This document shows, piece after piece, positions 26,740 through 35,631 of a DNA stretch of 39,802 bases. Origin of the DNA: an uncultured Clostridia bacterium (GTDB lineage Bacteria > Bacillota > Clostridia > Christensenellales > UBA1242); contig CALWEA010000011.1 of assembly GCA_944376905.1 (NCBI GenBank), positions 1-39,802 of the forward strand, given 5' to 3'. Position numbers and translations under genes: made by a program. The notes beneath the pieces were generated by a model. The model ran no database searches and was not told the origin of the DNA. It saw nothing but the letters and a program-made list of their open reading frames with translations. How positions within the stretch are numbered: the first letter of the stretch is position 1; each line of letters opens with the position of its first letter.

Positions 26740-28245
26740 TTATGCTTGTGTTGGACGATGTAGTTGAAAACCTTCGCGTAGGAATGGGGAAACTTTCAAT
26801 ATTGCTGGTTGTAAAGTTTTCTTGCCGTATTTTAAATTTAACTTATCAAGTGATTGATTAAATTGATTTTTTCTTTTTTCATAATTTTCAAACATTGAAA
26901 TTTGTTGAATGTTTGCATCACTAAGTTGTGAAACAGAAATTCTAATTGCTCTTATTTTTTCTTTATATTTCCAAAAACTGTTAATTAATTGCATTGTTAA
27001 ATATGTTATTTCTCTTTCTGTTTGTGTTGGAAAGGGGAGAACTCTGCTATGATGTTGTTTTTTTAATGTGCAATCTTTTATGCTAACTGATATTCTTTTT
27101 GCAAATAATTGTTGTTCTCTGAGTCTTGGACATATTTGATGTGCCAAAAAAATAACAGTTGCTTTAATTTCTTCTTCATTAAAAATATCATAAGTTGTTG
27201 TTGTTCCGTTGCCAATACTTTTTGGGGGTTGTTGTTGAAGTGAACTGGCAACAGGGTCTATATCATTGCCTAATAGTTTTTGTTTTAAGTTTATTCCAAT
27301 AATGCCAAAAATTTTTTTTAAAATAAAGTCTTCGGTTTTTGTTATATCACCCAATGTATAAATATTGAGTTTGTTAAATCTTTTTTCTAATCTATTTCCA
27401 ATACCTATAATTTCTGTAATCGGCAAAGGATAAACTATTTGTTTAAAATTTTCACGATAAATACATGTTACTGCATCAGGTTTTTTTAAATCACTACCAA
27501 GTTTTGCAAATAATTTACAAAAACTTATACCAACTGAAACAGTTATATTTAAAGATTTTTTAACTTCTTCACGAATATCGTTGGCAATTTTTAAAGCACC
27601 TCCAAAAATTTTATGGGTTTCTGTTATATCAAGCCAACACTCATCTATGCCAAAAGGTTCAACAAGATGAGTGTATTTTTTATAGATATTTCGAAGGTGC
27701 TTTGAATATTCTTCATAAAGAGGCATTCTGGGAGGAAGGCAAATTAAATTTGGACATTTTTCCTTTGCTTGCCAAATTGCTTCACCAGTTAAAACTCCAA
27801 AAGATTTTGCGATTTGGTTTTTTGCTAAAATGATTCCATTACGCTTTGTTGGGTCTCCGCTAACTGCAACAGGCTTGTTCTTTAAATTTGAATTAAAGGC
27901 ACATTCAACAGAAGCGTAAAAATTATTTGCGTCGACATGTAAAATAATTCTATCTTTTAGTTGGTTTTTAAAAGGAGAGTGTATTCTTGTTTCTTTTTCT
28001 CTGTTTGATGATGCAATAGTATTGTTATTGATTTGTTGTATATCAAATTTACTGGTAAAATATTTTTGTAGTTTGAAAAATCTTTGATATTTGCTGTAAA
28101 TAGTTACATAATTACACTTTTTTTTATTAATTAGATAATTATCTAAATAAAACAAATTTAGATATATGTTAAAATAACGTTGTTTTTCTTTAATTTTGAT
28201 TTTTTTTAATTTAAAAATTTTTCTTTGTTGTAGTTCTTGTTTCAT
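26740..28245 (-). CDS. Y-family DNA polymerase (DinB/UvrX-like) with odd N-terminal extension
   Basis: This is an error-prone lesion-bypass polymerase. Conserved residues are Asp105 in ILHVDANNFYASVE, and Asp201-Glu202 in FGIDECWLD. The little-finger domain follows, and QISMF near the C-terminus fits a beta-clamp-binding motif. The UvrX/YqjW subgroup of Bacillota is the best match. The frame opens at an ATG at 28245 without a clear ribosome binding site and yields about 98 residues rich in Lys, Tyr, Asn and Gln before the conserved domain. No other ATG lies between. The real start may be a downstream non-ATG codon. The dyad at 28131-28146 falls inside this stretch. Confidence 0.85.
   Translation of the reverse strand: MKQELQQRKIFKLKKIKIKEKQRYFNIYLNLFYLDNYLINKKKCNYVTIYSKYQRFFKLQKYFTSKFDIQQINNNTIASSNREKETRIHSPFKNQLKDRIILHVDANNFYASVECAFNSNLKNKPVAVSGDPTKRNGIILAKNQIAKSFGVLTGEAIWQAKEKCPNLICLPPRMPLYEEYSKHLRNIYKKYTHLVEPFGIDECWLDITETHKIFGGALKIANDIREEVKKSLNITVSVGISFCKLFAKLGSDLKKPDAVTCIYRENFKQIVYPLPITEIIGIGNRLEKRFNKLNIYTLGDITKTEDFILKKIFGIIGINLKQKLLGNDIDPVASSLQQQPPKSIGNGTTTTYDIFNEEEIKATVIFLAHQICPRLREQQLFAKRISVSIKDCTLKKQHHSRVLPFPTQTEREITYLTMQLINSFWKYKEKIRAIRISVSQLSDANIQQISMFENYEKRKNQFNQSLDKLNLKYGKKTLQPAILKVSPFLREGFQLHRPTQA
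28131..28146. promoter_or_regulatory. Dyad TTAGAT-N4-ATCTAA, site 3 (perfect 16 bp palindrome)
   Basis: TTAGATAATTATCTAA is a perfect palindrome in the 5' part of the polymerase frame. A further half-site, TTTAGATA, is at about 28158. If the true polymerase start lies downstream, this would be an operator in its leader. Confidence 0.45.
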
Positions 28246-28274
28246 TTGACTTTTTGCCTTTTGTGTTTTATAAT
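28246..28274 (+). promoter_or_regulatory. Promoter of the amidohydrolase gene
   Basis: TTGACT (28246-28251), a 17 nt spacer and TATAAT (28269-28274). Its -35 box directly abuts the polymerase ATG on the other strand. The start is near 28281, giving a leader of about 113 nt. Confidence 0.65.
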
Positions 28275-28393
28275 AATTAACATAAAATGTTTATACTTGT
28301 TATGTGTGAAGTTGTTCTTCAAAGTTGTTTTTCTATATTATAAAAATTTTACTAATAATACATTATTAAATATGACAAAAGTAGGTCAGGTTT

Positions 28394-29710
28394 ATGAAAA
28401 TTTGGTTTAAGAATGCAAACATTTTTAATGATAACAAAATAGTTAAAGGTGATGTTGTTGTTTTTAATGATGAAATAGTTTTTGTTGGGGAAGATGCTGA
28501 AACAAATTTTTTTAAAGTTAATCGAGATAGTATTAAAGAAACAACATTGATAAATTCAATAGTAGACCGTGTTATTGATGTTAAGGGTAATATTTTAATG
28601 AGTGGGTTTGTCAATGCCCATGCACACACTCCATCAACAATCTTACGAGGAATGGCTGACGATATGTCTTTGCATGATTGGCTTGATAAAATTATTCCTT
28701 TGGAGAAATCTTTAACTGACGAGGATATTTATTATAGCACTCTTTTGGGTTTGGCAGAATATGCAAAAGCAGGTATAACCTGTGTTGAAGAAAATTATTC
28801 TAGATTACATTCTGTTGTTAAAGCATATAAAGATTCTGGATTACGTGCTAGAATATCAATAGGATTTCCTGATGTTAATGTTGATAAATCTGAATTTTCT
28901 TTAAATGAAGAGTTAAAATTTGTTAATGAGAATGGTTATGATGCTGTTTGCTATGCACATTCTTTATATGGAACATCTTTAAATAATTTTGACAAATTAA
29001 ATACTTTTGCAAAAATTAATAATTTATTTGTTTCAACCCATATTTCCGAAACTTTAAAAGAAGTTGGTGATTGTAGCGTTGAATTTGGCTTAACGCCTGT
29101 TGAACAATTGGAGTATTTGGGCTTTTTTGATAGACCAGCAACTGTTTATCATTGTGTTCATGCTGACAAAGATGACATATCACTATTGGCAGATTATAAT
29201 GTTAATGTTGTAACTTGTCCTTCAAGTAATTTGAAACTGGCTAGTGGTATTGCTCCTATTTTTGCACTGCAAAATGCAGGTATTAATATTGCAATAGGGA
29301 CTGACGGGGCATATTCAAATAACAGTTACGATATGTTTAAAGAGATGTTTCTTGTGGCAACACTTAATAAAGCAATATTGTATAACGGAGAAATAATTAA
29401 AGCACATGAAGTTTTAAATATGGCAACAAAAAATGGAGCAAAAGCACTTGGATTAGAGAACAAAGTTGGACAAATTAAAGTTGGCTTGCAAGCAGATTTG
29501 ATATTAATAGACACAAACGGTATTCATAATCAACCGAAAAATAATTTAATTTCTAACCTTGTATATAGTACTAAATCAAGTGATGTTTACTTGACTATGG
29601 TAAAGGGAAAAATAATTTATGAAGATGGTCAACTTTTTTTCAATAAAACTTTAGATGAAATTATTCAAAAATGTGAACAAATTAGAAAACGTTTACTAAC
29701 TCAAACTTAG
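28394..29710 (+). CDS. Amidohydrolase of the SAH/MTA deaminase (MtaD/TrzA-like) family
   Basis: This metal-dependent deaminase has 438 residues and a TIM-barrel fold with the usual N-terminal beta-sandwich. The metal ligands are in VNAHAHTPSTILRGMADD (His76, His78), STHISE, YHCVHADK and GTDGAYSNNSYDMF (catalytic Asp). These motifs match enzymes deaminating S-adenosylhomocysteine or 5'-methylthioadenosine, but chlorohydrolase-type and other substrates occur in the same family. The substrate cannot be fixed from sequence. AGGTCAGGT precedes the ATG. It is divergent from the polymerase gene and has its own promoter. The ADTG/NTH motif variant AHAHT is normal in this group. Confidence 0.87.
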   Translation: MKIWFKNANIFNDNKIVKGDVVVFNDEIVFVGEDAETNFFKVNRDSIKETTLINSIVDRVIDVKGNILMSGFVNAHAHTPSTILRGMADDMSLHDWLDKIIPLEKSLTDEDIYYSTLLGLAEYAKAGITCVEENYSRLHSVVKAYKDSGLRARISIGFPDVNVDKSEFSLNEELKFVNENGYDAVCYAHSLYGTSLNNFDKLNTFAKINNLFVSTHISETLKEVGDCSVEFGLTPVEQLEYLGFFDRPATVYHCVHADKDDISLLADYNVNVVTCPSSNLKLASGIAPIFALQNAGINIAIGTDGAYSNNSYDMFKEMFLVATLNKAILYNGEIIKAHEVLNMATKNGAKALGLENKVGQIKVGLQADLILIDTNGIHNQPKNNLISNLVYSTKSSDVYLTMVKGKIIYEDGQLFFNKTLDEIIQKCEQIRKRLLTQT

Positions 29711-29867
29711 ATAAGGTTTTATTTTTATTAATATAAATTCAATATTATTGTGTTATTGTTAAAAAATAATTATTTTGTCAATTAATACTTATTTTTGTTA
29801 CTTTGTAAATTCACAAACAAGTTATCAATATTTTAAATATTTATAAATTTTTATAAAAGGAGAATAT

Positions 29868-29876
29868 ATGTCATGA
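29868..29876 (+). other. Two-codon upstream ORF overlapping the clpC start
   Basis: After the ribosome binding site AAAGGAG (29856-29862) come ATG TCA TGA. The stop overlaps the clpC ATG at 29873 as ATGA. The first ATG is 5 nt from the binding site and the clpC ATG is 10 nt from it, so the minimal ORF is the better placed of the two. Confidence 0.5.
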
Positions 29877-32338
29877 GTAATCTTAATTCATTTTCAGATA
29901 GTGTTGAAAAAGTTTTAAAAGAGGCGAGTAGTATTGCTGTAAAGTATGGAAGTTTACAAGTTGGAACTGAGCATTTATTATATGGTTTAACAAAAGTTAA
30001 AGAATGTGCGTCTTCTAAACTTTTGGCTGATTTTGGAGTTACTCCTTATAATTTGGAAAATATATTTGATGAAAATACAGAATATGTAAGTATTGGAGGA
30101 GATGTTGAATTAACTCCTCGTGTTAAAGAGGTAATTAAAATTTCTCAAAAAATTGCACTTCAATTAGGTCACTCTTTTATAGGAACAGAACATATTTTGT
30201 ATGCTATTTTGTGTAGTACGTCAAGTTTTGCAGTTAGAATGTTAACTGGTTATTTTCACATAAACATAGATGAAATGAAATCCAAAGTTTTAATGTTATT
30301 ACAAGGAGAGAGTAAAGAAATGAGTATGGAAAATCAAACTAATAAAAGTGGGCTTCCAGAAAAGTTATTAACTATGGGAACAGATATAACACTAAAAGCG
30401 CGTGAGGGAAAAATAGACCCAGTTATTGGGCGTGAAGCGGAAATAGAAAGAATAATTGAAATTTTATGCCGAAAAACAAAAAACAACCCAGTATTAATAG
30501 GTGAGGCTGGTGTTGGTAAAACTGCTGTTGTTGAAGGTTTAGCGTTGGCTATTGCAAAAGGTAATGTTCCAGAACTTTTATCTAATAAAATTATTTATTC
30601 ATTAGAAATTGGGGGATTGATGGCTGGGACTAAATATAGAGGAAGTATGGAAGAACGTCTTAAAGATATTATTGAAACAATAATATCCCAAAAGAATATA
30701 ATTGTCTTCATAGATGAAATTCACACTTTGGCGCAAGCAGGTAGTGAAAAAGGAGAAACAAGTCCGGCAGATATGTTAAAACCATATTTAGCAAGAGGAG
30801 AATTGCAAACAATTGGTGCAACGACAACTGATGAATATAGGAAATTTATTGAAAAAGATAAGGCCTTAGAGCGTCGTTTCCAACCTATAATGGTAAATCC
30901 TCCTTCAGTTGCAGAGACTATTGAAATTTTAAAAGGACTAAAAGATAGTTACGAGGCTTTCCATAAAATAAAAATAACTAATGAGGCAATTGAAGCAGCA
31001 GCGACATTGTCTGATAGATATATTATGGACAGAAGTTTGCCAGATAAAGCAATAGACCTTATTGACGAAGCGTCTAGCAGGGCAAAAGTTAATTACAATT
31101 TAAAGCCAGCATCTATTAGGGATAAAGAGGAAAAAATAAAGCAACTTTCTGCCAATCGAGATGAGGCAAGTATTCAAAGAAATTATGAAAAAGCGGCTAA
31201 ATTACAATCTCAAATTATTAACCTTGAAAACGAATTAGATGTTCTTAATGAAGAATTTAACAAAAAGGCAAAAAAATCTAGCGGATTTATAGGGGCGAAT
31301 GAAATTGCAGAAGTTGTTTCTAAGTGGACTGGTATTCCTGTAACAAAGATAACAGAAACAGAGAAAGAAAAACTTATTAATCTTGAAGATATTATTCATA
31401 AAAGAGTTATTGGACAAGATGAAGCAGTTGAAGCGGTTGCTAGGGCAATTCGTCGTTCAAGAGTTGGACTTCAAGATTCTAAAAAACCAATTGGTTCGTT
31501 TTTGTTCATGGGGCAAACTGGAGTTGGTAAAACTGAGTTGGCAAAAGCAATAGCAGAGGCTATGTTTGATGATGAAAGTAATATTATAAGAATTGACATG
31601 AGTGAATATATGGAAAGTCATTCAGTTGCTAAATTGATAGGAGCACCTCCAGGATATGTTGGTTTTGATGATGGCGGTCAACTAACAGAGCAGGTTAGAC
31701 GCCGTCCTTACTCCGTTGTTTTGTTTGATGAAATAGAAAAGGCTCACCCTGACATTTTTAATGCGCTTTTACAAATTTTAGATGATGGACGCTTAACAGA
31801 TAGTCAAGGTCGTGTTGTTAGTTTTAGGAATACAATTATAATAATGACTAGCAATGTTGGTGCAACGCAAATCAATGCTAAGAGTTTGGGATTTGCATCA
31901 AGCGACAATAATAATGAGTATGATTTTGAACAGTCAAAACAAATATATTTTGAAGCACTTAAAAAGAAATTCAAACCAGAATTTATTAACAGAATAGATG
32001 TTATTTGTGTTTTCAAACCGCTTAATGTTGAAGATTTAACAAAAATTGCTAAGATTTTGATTAACAATATAAATAAGCGTTTGAAAAAGCAAAATCTCGA
32101 ATTGAAAATAACCGAGGAGGCTTTGGCTTTGGTTGTTAATAAAGGTTGTAAAAATCCTGAATTTGGTGCTAGACCTTTAAAGAGATTTATTCAGCAGGAA
32201 ATAGAAGATGCAATAGCAGAAAAAATATTACTAGGTGAATTAAATAAATCTGGTGCAATTATTATTGATTGTTTAAATGATAAATTAACTTTTGAAAGTG
32301 AAGAAAGTGAAGGTTCTAGTGAAAATTCTAATAATTAA
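29873..32338 (+). CDS. clpC: ATP-dependent unfoldase ClpC
   Basis: ClpC is the AAA+ unfoldase partner of ClpP in protein quality control. It has the ClpN domain (residues 1-145), the first AAA+ module with Walker A GEAGVGKT near 211, a UVR-type middle domain (EASIQRNYEKAAKLQSQI near 425-445), the second AAA+ module with GQTGVGKT near 548, and the C-terminal D2-small domain. The UVR linker distinguishes it from ClpB, ClpA and ClpE. Its 821 residues are normal. The tail is short and Ser/Glu/Asn-rich. Unlike in Bacillus, ctsR, mcsA and mcsB are not upstream, and no CtsR operator was found. hpf follows 195 bp later from its own promoter. Confidence 0.95.
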   Translation: MSNLNSFSDSVEKVLKEASSIAVKYGSLQVGTEHLLYGLTKVKECASSKLLADFGVTPYNLENIFDENTEYVSIGGDVELTPRVKEVIKISQKIALQLGHSFIGTEHILYAILCSTSSFAVRMLTGYFHINIDEMKSKVLMLLQGESKEMSMENQTNKSGLPEKLLTMGTDITLKAREGKIDPVIGREAEIERIIEILCRKTKNNPVLIGEAGVGKTAVVEGLALAIAKGNVPELLSNKIIYSLEIGGLMAGTKYRGSMEERLKDIIETIISQKNIIVFIDEIHTLAQAGSEKGETSPADMLKPYLARGELQTIGATTTDEYRKFIEKDKALERRFQPIMVNPPSVAETIEILKGLKDSYEAFHKIKITNEAIEAAATLSDRYIMDRSLPDKAIDLIDEASSRAKVNYNLKPASIRDKEEKIKQLSANRDEASIQRNYEKAAKLQSQIINLENELDVLNEEFNKKAKKSSGFIGANEIAEVVSKWTGIPVTKITETEKEKLINLEDIIHKRVIGQDEAVEAVARAIRRSRVGLQDSKKPIGSFLFMGQTGVGKTELAKAIAEAMFDDESNIIRIDMSEYMESHSVAKLIGAPPGYVGFDDGGQLTEQVRRRPYSVVLFDEIEKAHPDIFNALLQILDDGRLTDSQGRVVSFRNTIIIMTSNVGATQINAKSLGFASSDNNNEYDFEQSKQIYFEALKKKFKPEFINRIDVICVFKPLNVEDLTKIAKILINNINKRLKKQNLELKITEEALALVVNKGCKNPEFGARPLKRFIQQEIEDAIAEKILLGELNKSGAIIIDCLNDKLTFESEESEGSSENSNN

Positions 32339-32468
32339 TAGATAAAATATTTAATTTTTAATTAACTATTTATTTAACAATTATTAAAACTTTATATAAT
32401 AGTAGTTATTAATAATGAGTTATAATTTGACATATTCAAAAATAAAATAAAATAATTTAAAAAATCAT

Positions 32469-32497
32469 TTGCTTTGATTTTAATAATAGTTTATAAT
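32469..32497 (+). promoter_or_regulatory. hpf promoter
   Basis: TTGCTT (32469-32474), a 17 nt spacer and TATAAT (32492-32497), about 37 bp before the ATG, give a strong vegetative promoter with a short leader. Confidence 0.75.
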
Positions 32498-32533
32498 ATA
32501 AAGCATAATATTTGAAATAAAAGGGGATATATT

Positions 32534-33064
32534 ATGAAAATTATATTTGTTGAGAATAATTATGATATTGGTGCAAAACTAAAAGAAATAATTGAGAAAA
32601 AATTAAGTCGCTTAGATAGATATTTTGGCGAAGATGCAACTGCTCGTGTTGTTTGTAAATTAGAAAACAAAACTTATAAATTAGAAGTTACCATAACAAA
32701 TAAAGGTTTAATTTACCGTGCAGAAGTTATTGGTGAAAATATGTATGAAAATATTGATTTTGCCCTTCCAAAAATTGAACGTCAAATTATAAAACAGTAT
32801 GAAAAACGTAGAGATAAATTTAGAAATTTTGTTATAGACTATGCAGATTTGGCTTTTCTTGATAAAAAACCAGAAGAAATTAATAGAGAAATTATTAAGA
32901 AAAAGGTTTTTGAATTAGACCCTATAACTGTTGAAGATGCTAAGGATTTTATGGAAGCAGTTGACCATGATTTCTATGTTTTTCTTAATGCAGAAACAGG
33001 TAAAATAAATATTCTTTATAATCGTGGCGACAATAAACTAGGATTGATTGAATGTAAATACTAA
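32534..33064 (+). CDS. hpf: Ribosome hibernation promoting factor, long form
   Basis: Long HPF dimerises 70S ribosomes into inactive 100S particles in slow growth. Residues 1-100 are the S30AE/YfiA domain, which binds the decoding centre. Residues 120-176 are the dimerisation domain, with KKKVFELDPITVEDA...MEAVDHDFYVFLNAETGKINILYNRGDNKLGLIE, typical of Bacillota. The length of 176 residues is normal. AAGGGG lies before the ATG. It has its own promoter and a strong terminator downstream, so it forms a single-gene unit. Confidence 0.95.
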   Translation: MKIIFVENNYDIGAKLKEIIEKKLSRLDRYFGEDATARVVCKLENKTYKLEVTITNKGLIYRAEVIGENMYENIDFALPKIERQIIKQYEKRRDKFRNFVIDYADLAFLDKKPEEINREIIKKKVFELDPITVEDAKDFMEAVDHDFYVFLNAETGKINILYNRGDNKLGLIECKY

Positions 33065-33134
33065 ATTTGAATTTTCTCATATTAATTTATTTTTTCATAA
33101 ATTATAAAACTTATTAAATCTTTTTAAATAAAAT

Positions 33135-33167
33135 AAAAACTTATTGATAATATTTCAATAAGTTTTT
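33135..33167. terminator. Bidirectional terminator between hpf and the SPFH gene
   Basis: AAAAACTTATTGA (33135-33147) pairs with TCAATAAGTTTTT (33155-33167) around a 7 nt loop. T- and A-runs flank it, so it can serve both convergent genes. Confidence 0.8.
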
Positions 33168-33227
33168 TTATTTCATTAAATTTGCTTATATTTTAAATAC
33201 ATTTCAAATACATTTTATAAAGAATTA

Positions 33228-34160
33228 TTAATTATCAACTTTGTCTAAATGTTCTGTGTTTTCCACAGGTTTTCTCTTAATTGTTGCTGGTTTTTTTGCA
33301 GGTTCTTTTGTTGTGTTAATTGTTTCAGTCACACTTGCTACAAGTGAAGAAACATCTGCAATATTGCTAGGAACAATTAATTTTGTGCTTTGGCCATCTG
33401 CAACATGTTTTAATGCTTCAAAAGCTTTAAGTGTCAAATATGCTTGGGAAGGGTTGGCTTCAATAATTTTTCTAATAGCTTCTGCTTCACCTTCTGCCTC
33501 TGCGATAAAGGTTGCTTTTTGGGCTTCCGCTATTAAAATCTGTGCTTGTTTTTCACCTTCCGCACGCAAGATATTAGATTTTTTCTCACCTTCTGCTAAT
33601 AAGATTGCTTCACGGCGTTCTCTTTCTGCACGCATTTGCTTTTCCATTGCCTCCCTAATAGCTTTTGGAGGGTCAATATTTTTCAATTCAACACGATTAA
33701 TTTTTATACCCCAAGGGTCTGTTGCTTCATCAAGAATTAAACGCATTTTGTTGTTTACAGTGTCTCTACTTGTTAATGTTTCATCTAATTCAAGTTCACC
33801 AACAATATTACGTAATGTTGTTGCTGTTAAATTTTCAATAGCACTAACAGGGTTTTCGACTCCATATGTATAAAGTTTTGGGTCTGTTATTTGATAATAA
33901 ACAACAGTATCAATCTGCATAGTAACATTATCTTTTGTTATGATAGGTTGAGGAGGGAAGTCCGCAACTTTTTCTTTAAGAACAATAGGGCGTTGTGTTC
34001 GGTCTATAATTGGAACAATAAAATGAACTCCTGTTTCAAGTGTTCTATGATATTTTCCTAAGCGTTCAACAACAACGGCAGTAGATTGTTGAACAATTCT
34101 AACAGATAGGGCAAATAAAATTAAAATAACAACTAATAAAACGGCTATAATCCACCACAT
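33228..34160 (-). CDS. SPFH-domain (stomatin/QmcA-like) membrane protein
   Basis: This 310-residue protein has an N-terminal membrane helix (residues 3-21) and an SPFH/band-7 domain (VVVERLGKYHRTLETGVHFIVPIIDR onward, to about residue 170). A long coiled coil rich in Ala and Glu follows (EKQMRAERERREAILLAEGEKKSNILRAEGEKQAQI). Such proteins form membrane-scaffold oligomers. The C-terminal ~30 residues are Lys/Pro-rich and probably disordered. It lies 105 bp after the NfeD gene on the same strand, its usual partner. A 210-codon open frame on the opposite strand is a shadow. AAGGAG precedes the ATG. Confidence 0.92.
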   Translation of the reverse strand: MWWIIAVLLVVILILFALSVRIVQQSTAVVVERLGKYHRTLETGVHFIVPIIDRTQRPIVLKEKVADFPPQPIITKDNVTMQIDTVVYYQITDPKLYTYGVENPVSAIENLTATTLRNIVGELELDETLTSRDTVNNKMRLILDEATDPWGIKINRVELKNIDPPKAIREAMEKQMRAERERREAILLAEGEKKSNILRAEGEKQAQILIAEAQKATFIAEAEGEAEAIRKIIEANPSQAYLTLKAFEALKHVADGQSTKLIVPSNIADVSSLVASVTETINTTKEPAKKPATIKRKPVENTEHLDKVDN

Positions 34161-34265
34161 ATTTAAATTCTCCTTTTTTATAATATTATATTAAATATTT
34201 TTAGTGTATATTATACTTTTATAAATTATACTTTTATAAGTAGTTTAAAGAAATCAATAAAATAA

Positions 34266-34895
34266 TTAATTTTCTGATTTTGGTTTTGATTTTCTTTTAA
34301 TAACATTTGTCTTTTTATCATTTGAATGGTTTGATGTTGAAGTAGAAGATTGATTGTACGTATCATCAATTTTGTTATCGTTTTTTATAAGTTCACTTTT
34401 ATTAGAAACATCATTTTTATTATTTGTTTCTGATTTTTCTTGAATATTTACATTTTCTTGATGATTTGAGATTGCGGATATTTCTTTAACTTTAAGTTTG
34501 TTTCCATTAACACTAACAATTTCAACTTCTTGCCCAGCATTAATAGGTTTGTCGCTAAAAACACTCCAAATAACACCGTTAAGTTTAGCAGTTCCAAGTT
34601 TTTCATCATCACAATCTTCCAATAGTTTTAGTTTTTTACCAACTAATGGTTCTGCTTCTTTATTTTTGCTGTTTTTAAACAAATATTTCATTGCAAAACG
34701 GCGAAGCCCTAAAATACAAACTATTGCAACAACAACAGCACAAATTATTTGAATTTCAATAGGAACACCGCAAGCGGCAAGAATTAAGCCTAAAAGCCCA
34801 CCAATAGCACACCAAATGCTTATTAATTCCATTGTAAAGAATTCAATAACCAAAGCAACTACGATAATTATTGTCCAAATCCAAACAATGTCCAT
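34266..34895 (-). CDS. NfeD-family membrane protein
   Basis: This 209-residue protein is the short NfeD type. It starts with two or three membrane helices (residues 2-75), including GGLLGLILAACGVPIEIQIICAVVVAIVCILGLRRF. An OB-fold domain follows (about residues 85-140: LVGKKLKLLED...GVIWSVFSDKPINAGQEVEIVSVNGNKLKVKEI). The rest is a disordered Asn/Lys/Ser tail. I start it at the ATG at 34895, which has AGGAGG 6 nt upstream; the ATG at 34925 lacks one. The SPFH gene downstream is the expected partner, and the pair is thought to organise membrane domains. Confidence 0.9.
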   Translation of the reverse strand: MDIVWIWTIIIVVALVIEFFTMELISIWCAIGGLLGLILAACGVPIEIQIICAVVVAIVCILGLRRFAMKYLFKNSKNKEAEPLVGKKLKLLEDCDDEKLGTAKLNGVIWSVFSDKPINAGQEVEIVSVNGNKLKVKEISAISNHQENVNIQEKSETNNKNDVSNKSELIKNDNKIDDTYNQSSTSTSNHSNDKKTNVIKRKSKPKSEN

Positions 34896-35026
34896 ATAAA
34901 TCCTCCTCTTAAATTTTAAATACATGAGTTACGTATCTAATTTAATTAATTTATAGATTGGTATTGATTGTTATAAAAGAAAAAAATATAAATAAAAACA
35001 ACCATCTATATAATTGAGTATATGCT

Positions 35027-35045
35027 ATCATATAAGATATATGAT
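35027..35045. promoter_or_regulatory. AT dyad upstream of nfeD and the Cys/His peptide gene
   Basis: ATCATAT and ATATGAT flank a 5 nt centre (35027-35033 and 35039-35045), in the divergent region between nfeD and the small peptide gene. It could serve either one. Confidence 0.3.
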
Positions 35046-35131
35046 GTCAATTAAAAATTTGTATTATTATTAGAATTTTTGTTTTAAAAACAAGAAAAAA
35101 TAAAAAAAATTAAAAATATGTTTTTTACATA

Positions 35132-35159
35132 TTGACAAATTAAAATTTTATGTTATTAT
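35132..35159 (+). promoter_or_regulatory. Promoter of the 40-residue Cys/His peptide gene
   Basis: A consensus TTGACA (35132-35137) is followed after 16 nt by TATTAT (35154-35159). The start is near 35166, 25 nt before the ATG. Confidence 0.65.
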
Positions 35160-35190
35160 ATGCATACTATCAAAAGTTGGGAGTGTTATA

Positions 35191-35313
35191 ATGTCAGAAA
35201 AATTTAAAAAACAGAGTAAATTAAAGGGTGTTAAAATATGTCCTAAAACACAAAAACCATGTAATTGTTCGGAAAAAGGTAGAGAATGTCATTGTCATGA
35301 GCAAAATAAATAA
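35191..35313 (+). CDS. 40-residue Cys/His-rich peptide, unknown
   Basis: This short frame starts with ATG at 35191 after TTGGGAGTG and ends with TAA at 35311-35313. The N-terminal half is basic (MSEKFKKQSKLKGVK). The second half holds all cysteines and histidines: ICPKTQKPCNC, then ECHCHEQNK, i.e. C-x6-C-x-C-x6-C-H-C-H. That pattern fits a small metal-binding or redox site. It has its own promoter and an intrinsic terminator, so it stands as a complete single-gene unit. I do not recognise a family. The first half could be a nucleic-acid or membrane contact, but that is a guess. Confidence 0.7.
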   Translation: MSEKFKKQSKLKGVKICPKTQKPCNCSEKGRECHCHEQNK

Positions 35314-35631
35314 TTGCTTTGTTAATTTTGTTTATAAATAAAAACATAAATTGATAAAAAATGATAAAAAATTACTCTTTTCGAGTAATTTTTTATTTGA
35401 CTTTTGAATATATTACATATTACACTGATTTTTCAAAATATTTTTTAAAAAATGTAATTTGATATAAATACTAGAACATATATATGTTTTTTAGCGTATA
35501 TTAAATTTATGTGCTTGTATTGAAATTTAAGTAGTGCAAGTTATTTTTAATTTTGTAATATGAAAATTTATAAAAATATGAGATTAATTAGTAATTAAAT
35601 ATAATTTTAATGTGAAGCAGAGGCAGGTATT
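35314..35631. other. Gap after the Cys/His peptide gene
   Basis: Apart from the terminator at 35371-35395 and a small palindrome ACATATATATGT near 35475, this stretch shows no gene or clear promoter. It is AT-rich. Confidence 0.5.
35371..35395 (+). terminator. Terminator of the Cys/His peptide gene
   Basis: ATTACTC (35371-35377) pairs with GAGTAAT (35383-35389) around TTTTC and is followed by T-rich sequence. Extra A-T pairs extend the stem. Confidence 0.8.

Noticed and set aside
28246..28393. LexA operator at the Y-family polymerase
   Set aside because: No GAAC-N4-GTTC-type site was found; the only dyad is TTAGAT-N4-ATCTAA, which is not LexA-like.
29711..29872. CtsR operator before clpC
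   Set aside because: No tandem GGTCAAA heptamers are present.
33241..33873. 210-codon frame antisense to the SPFH gene
   Set aside because: It is the shadow of a well-conserved gene, and its serine/alanine-rich translation has no family features.
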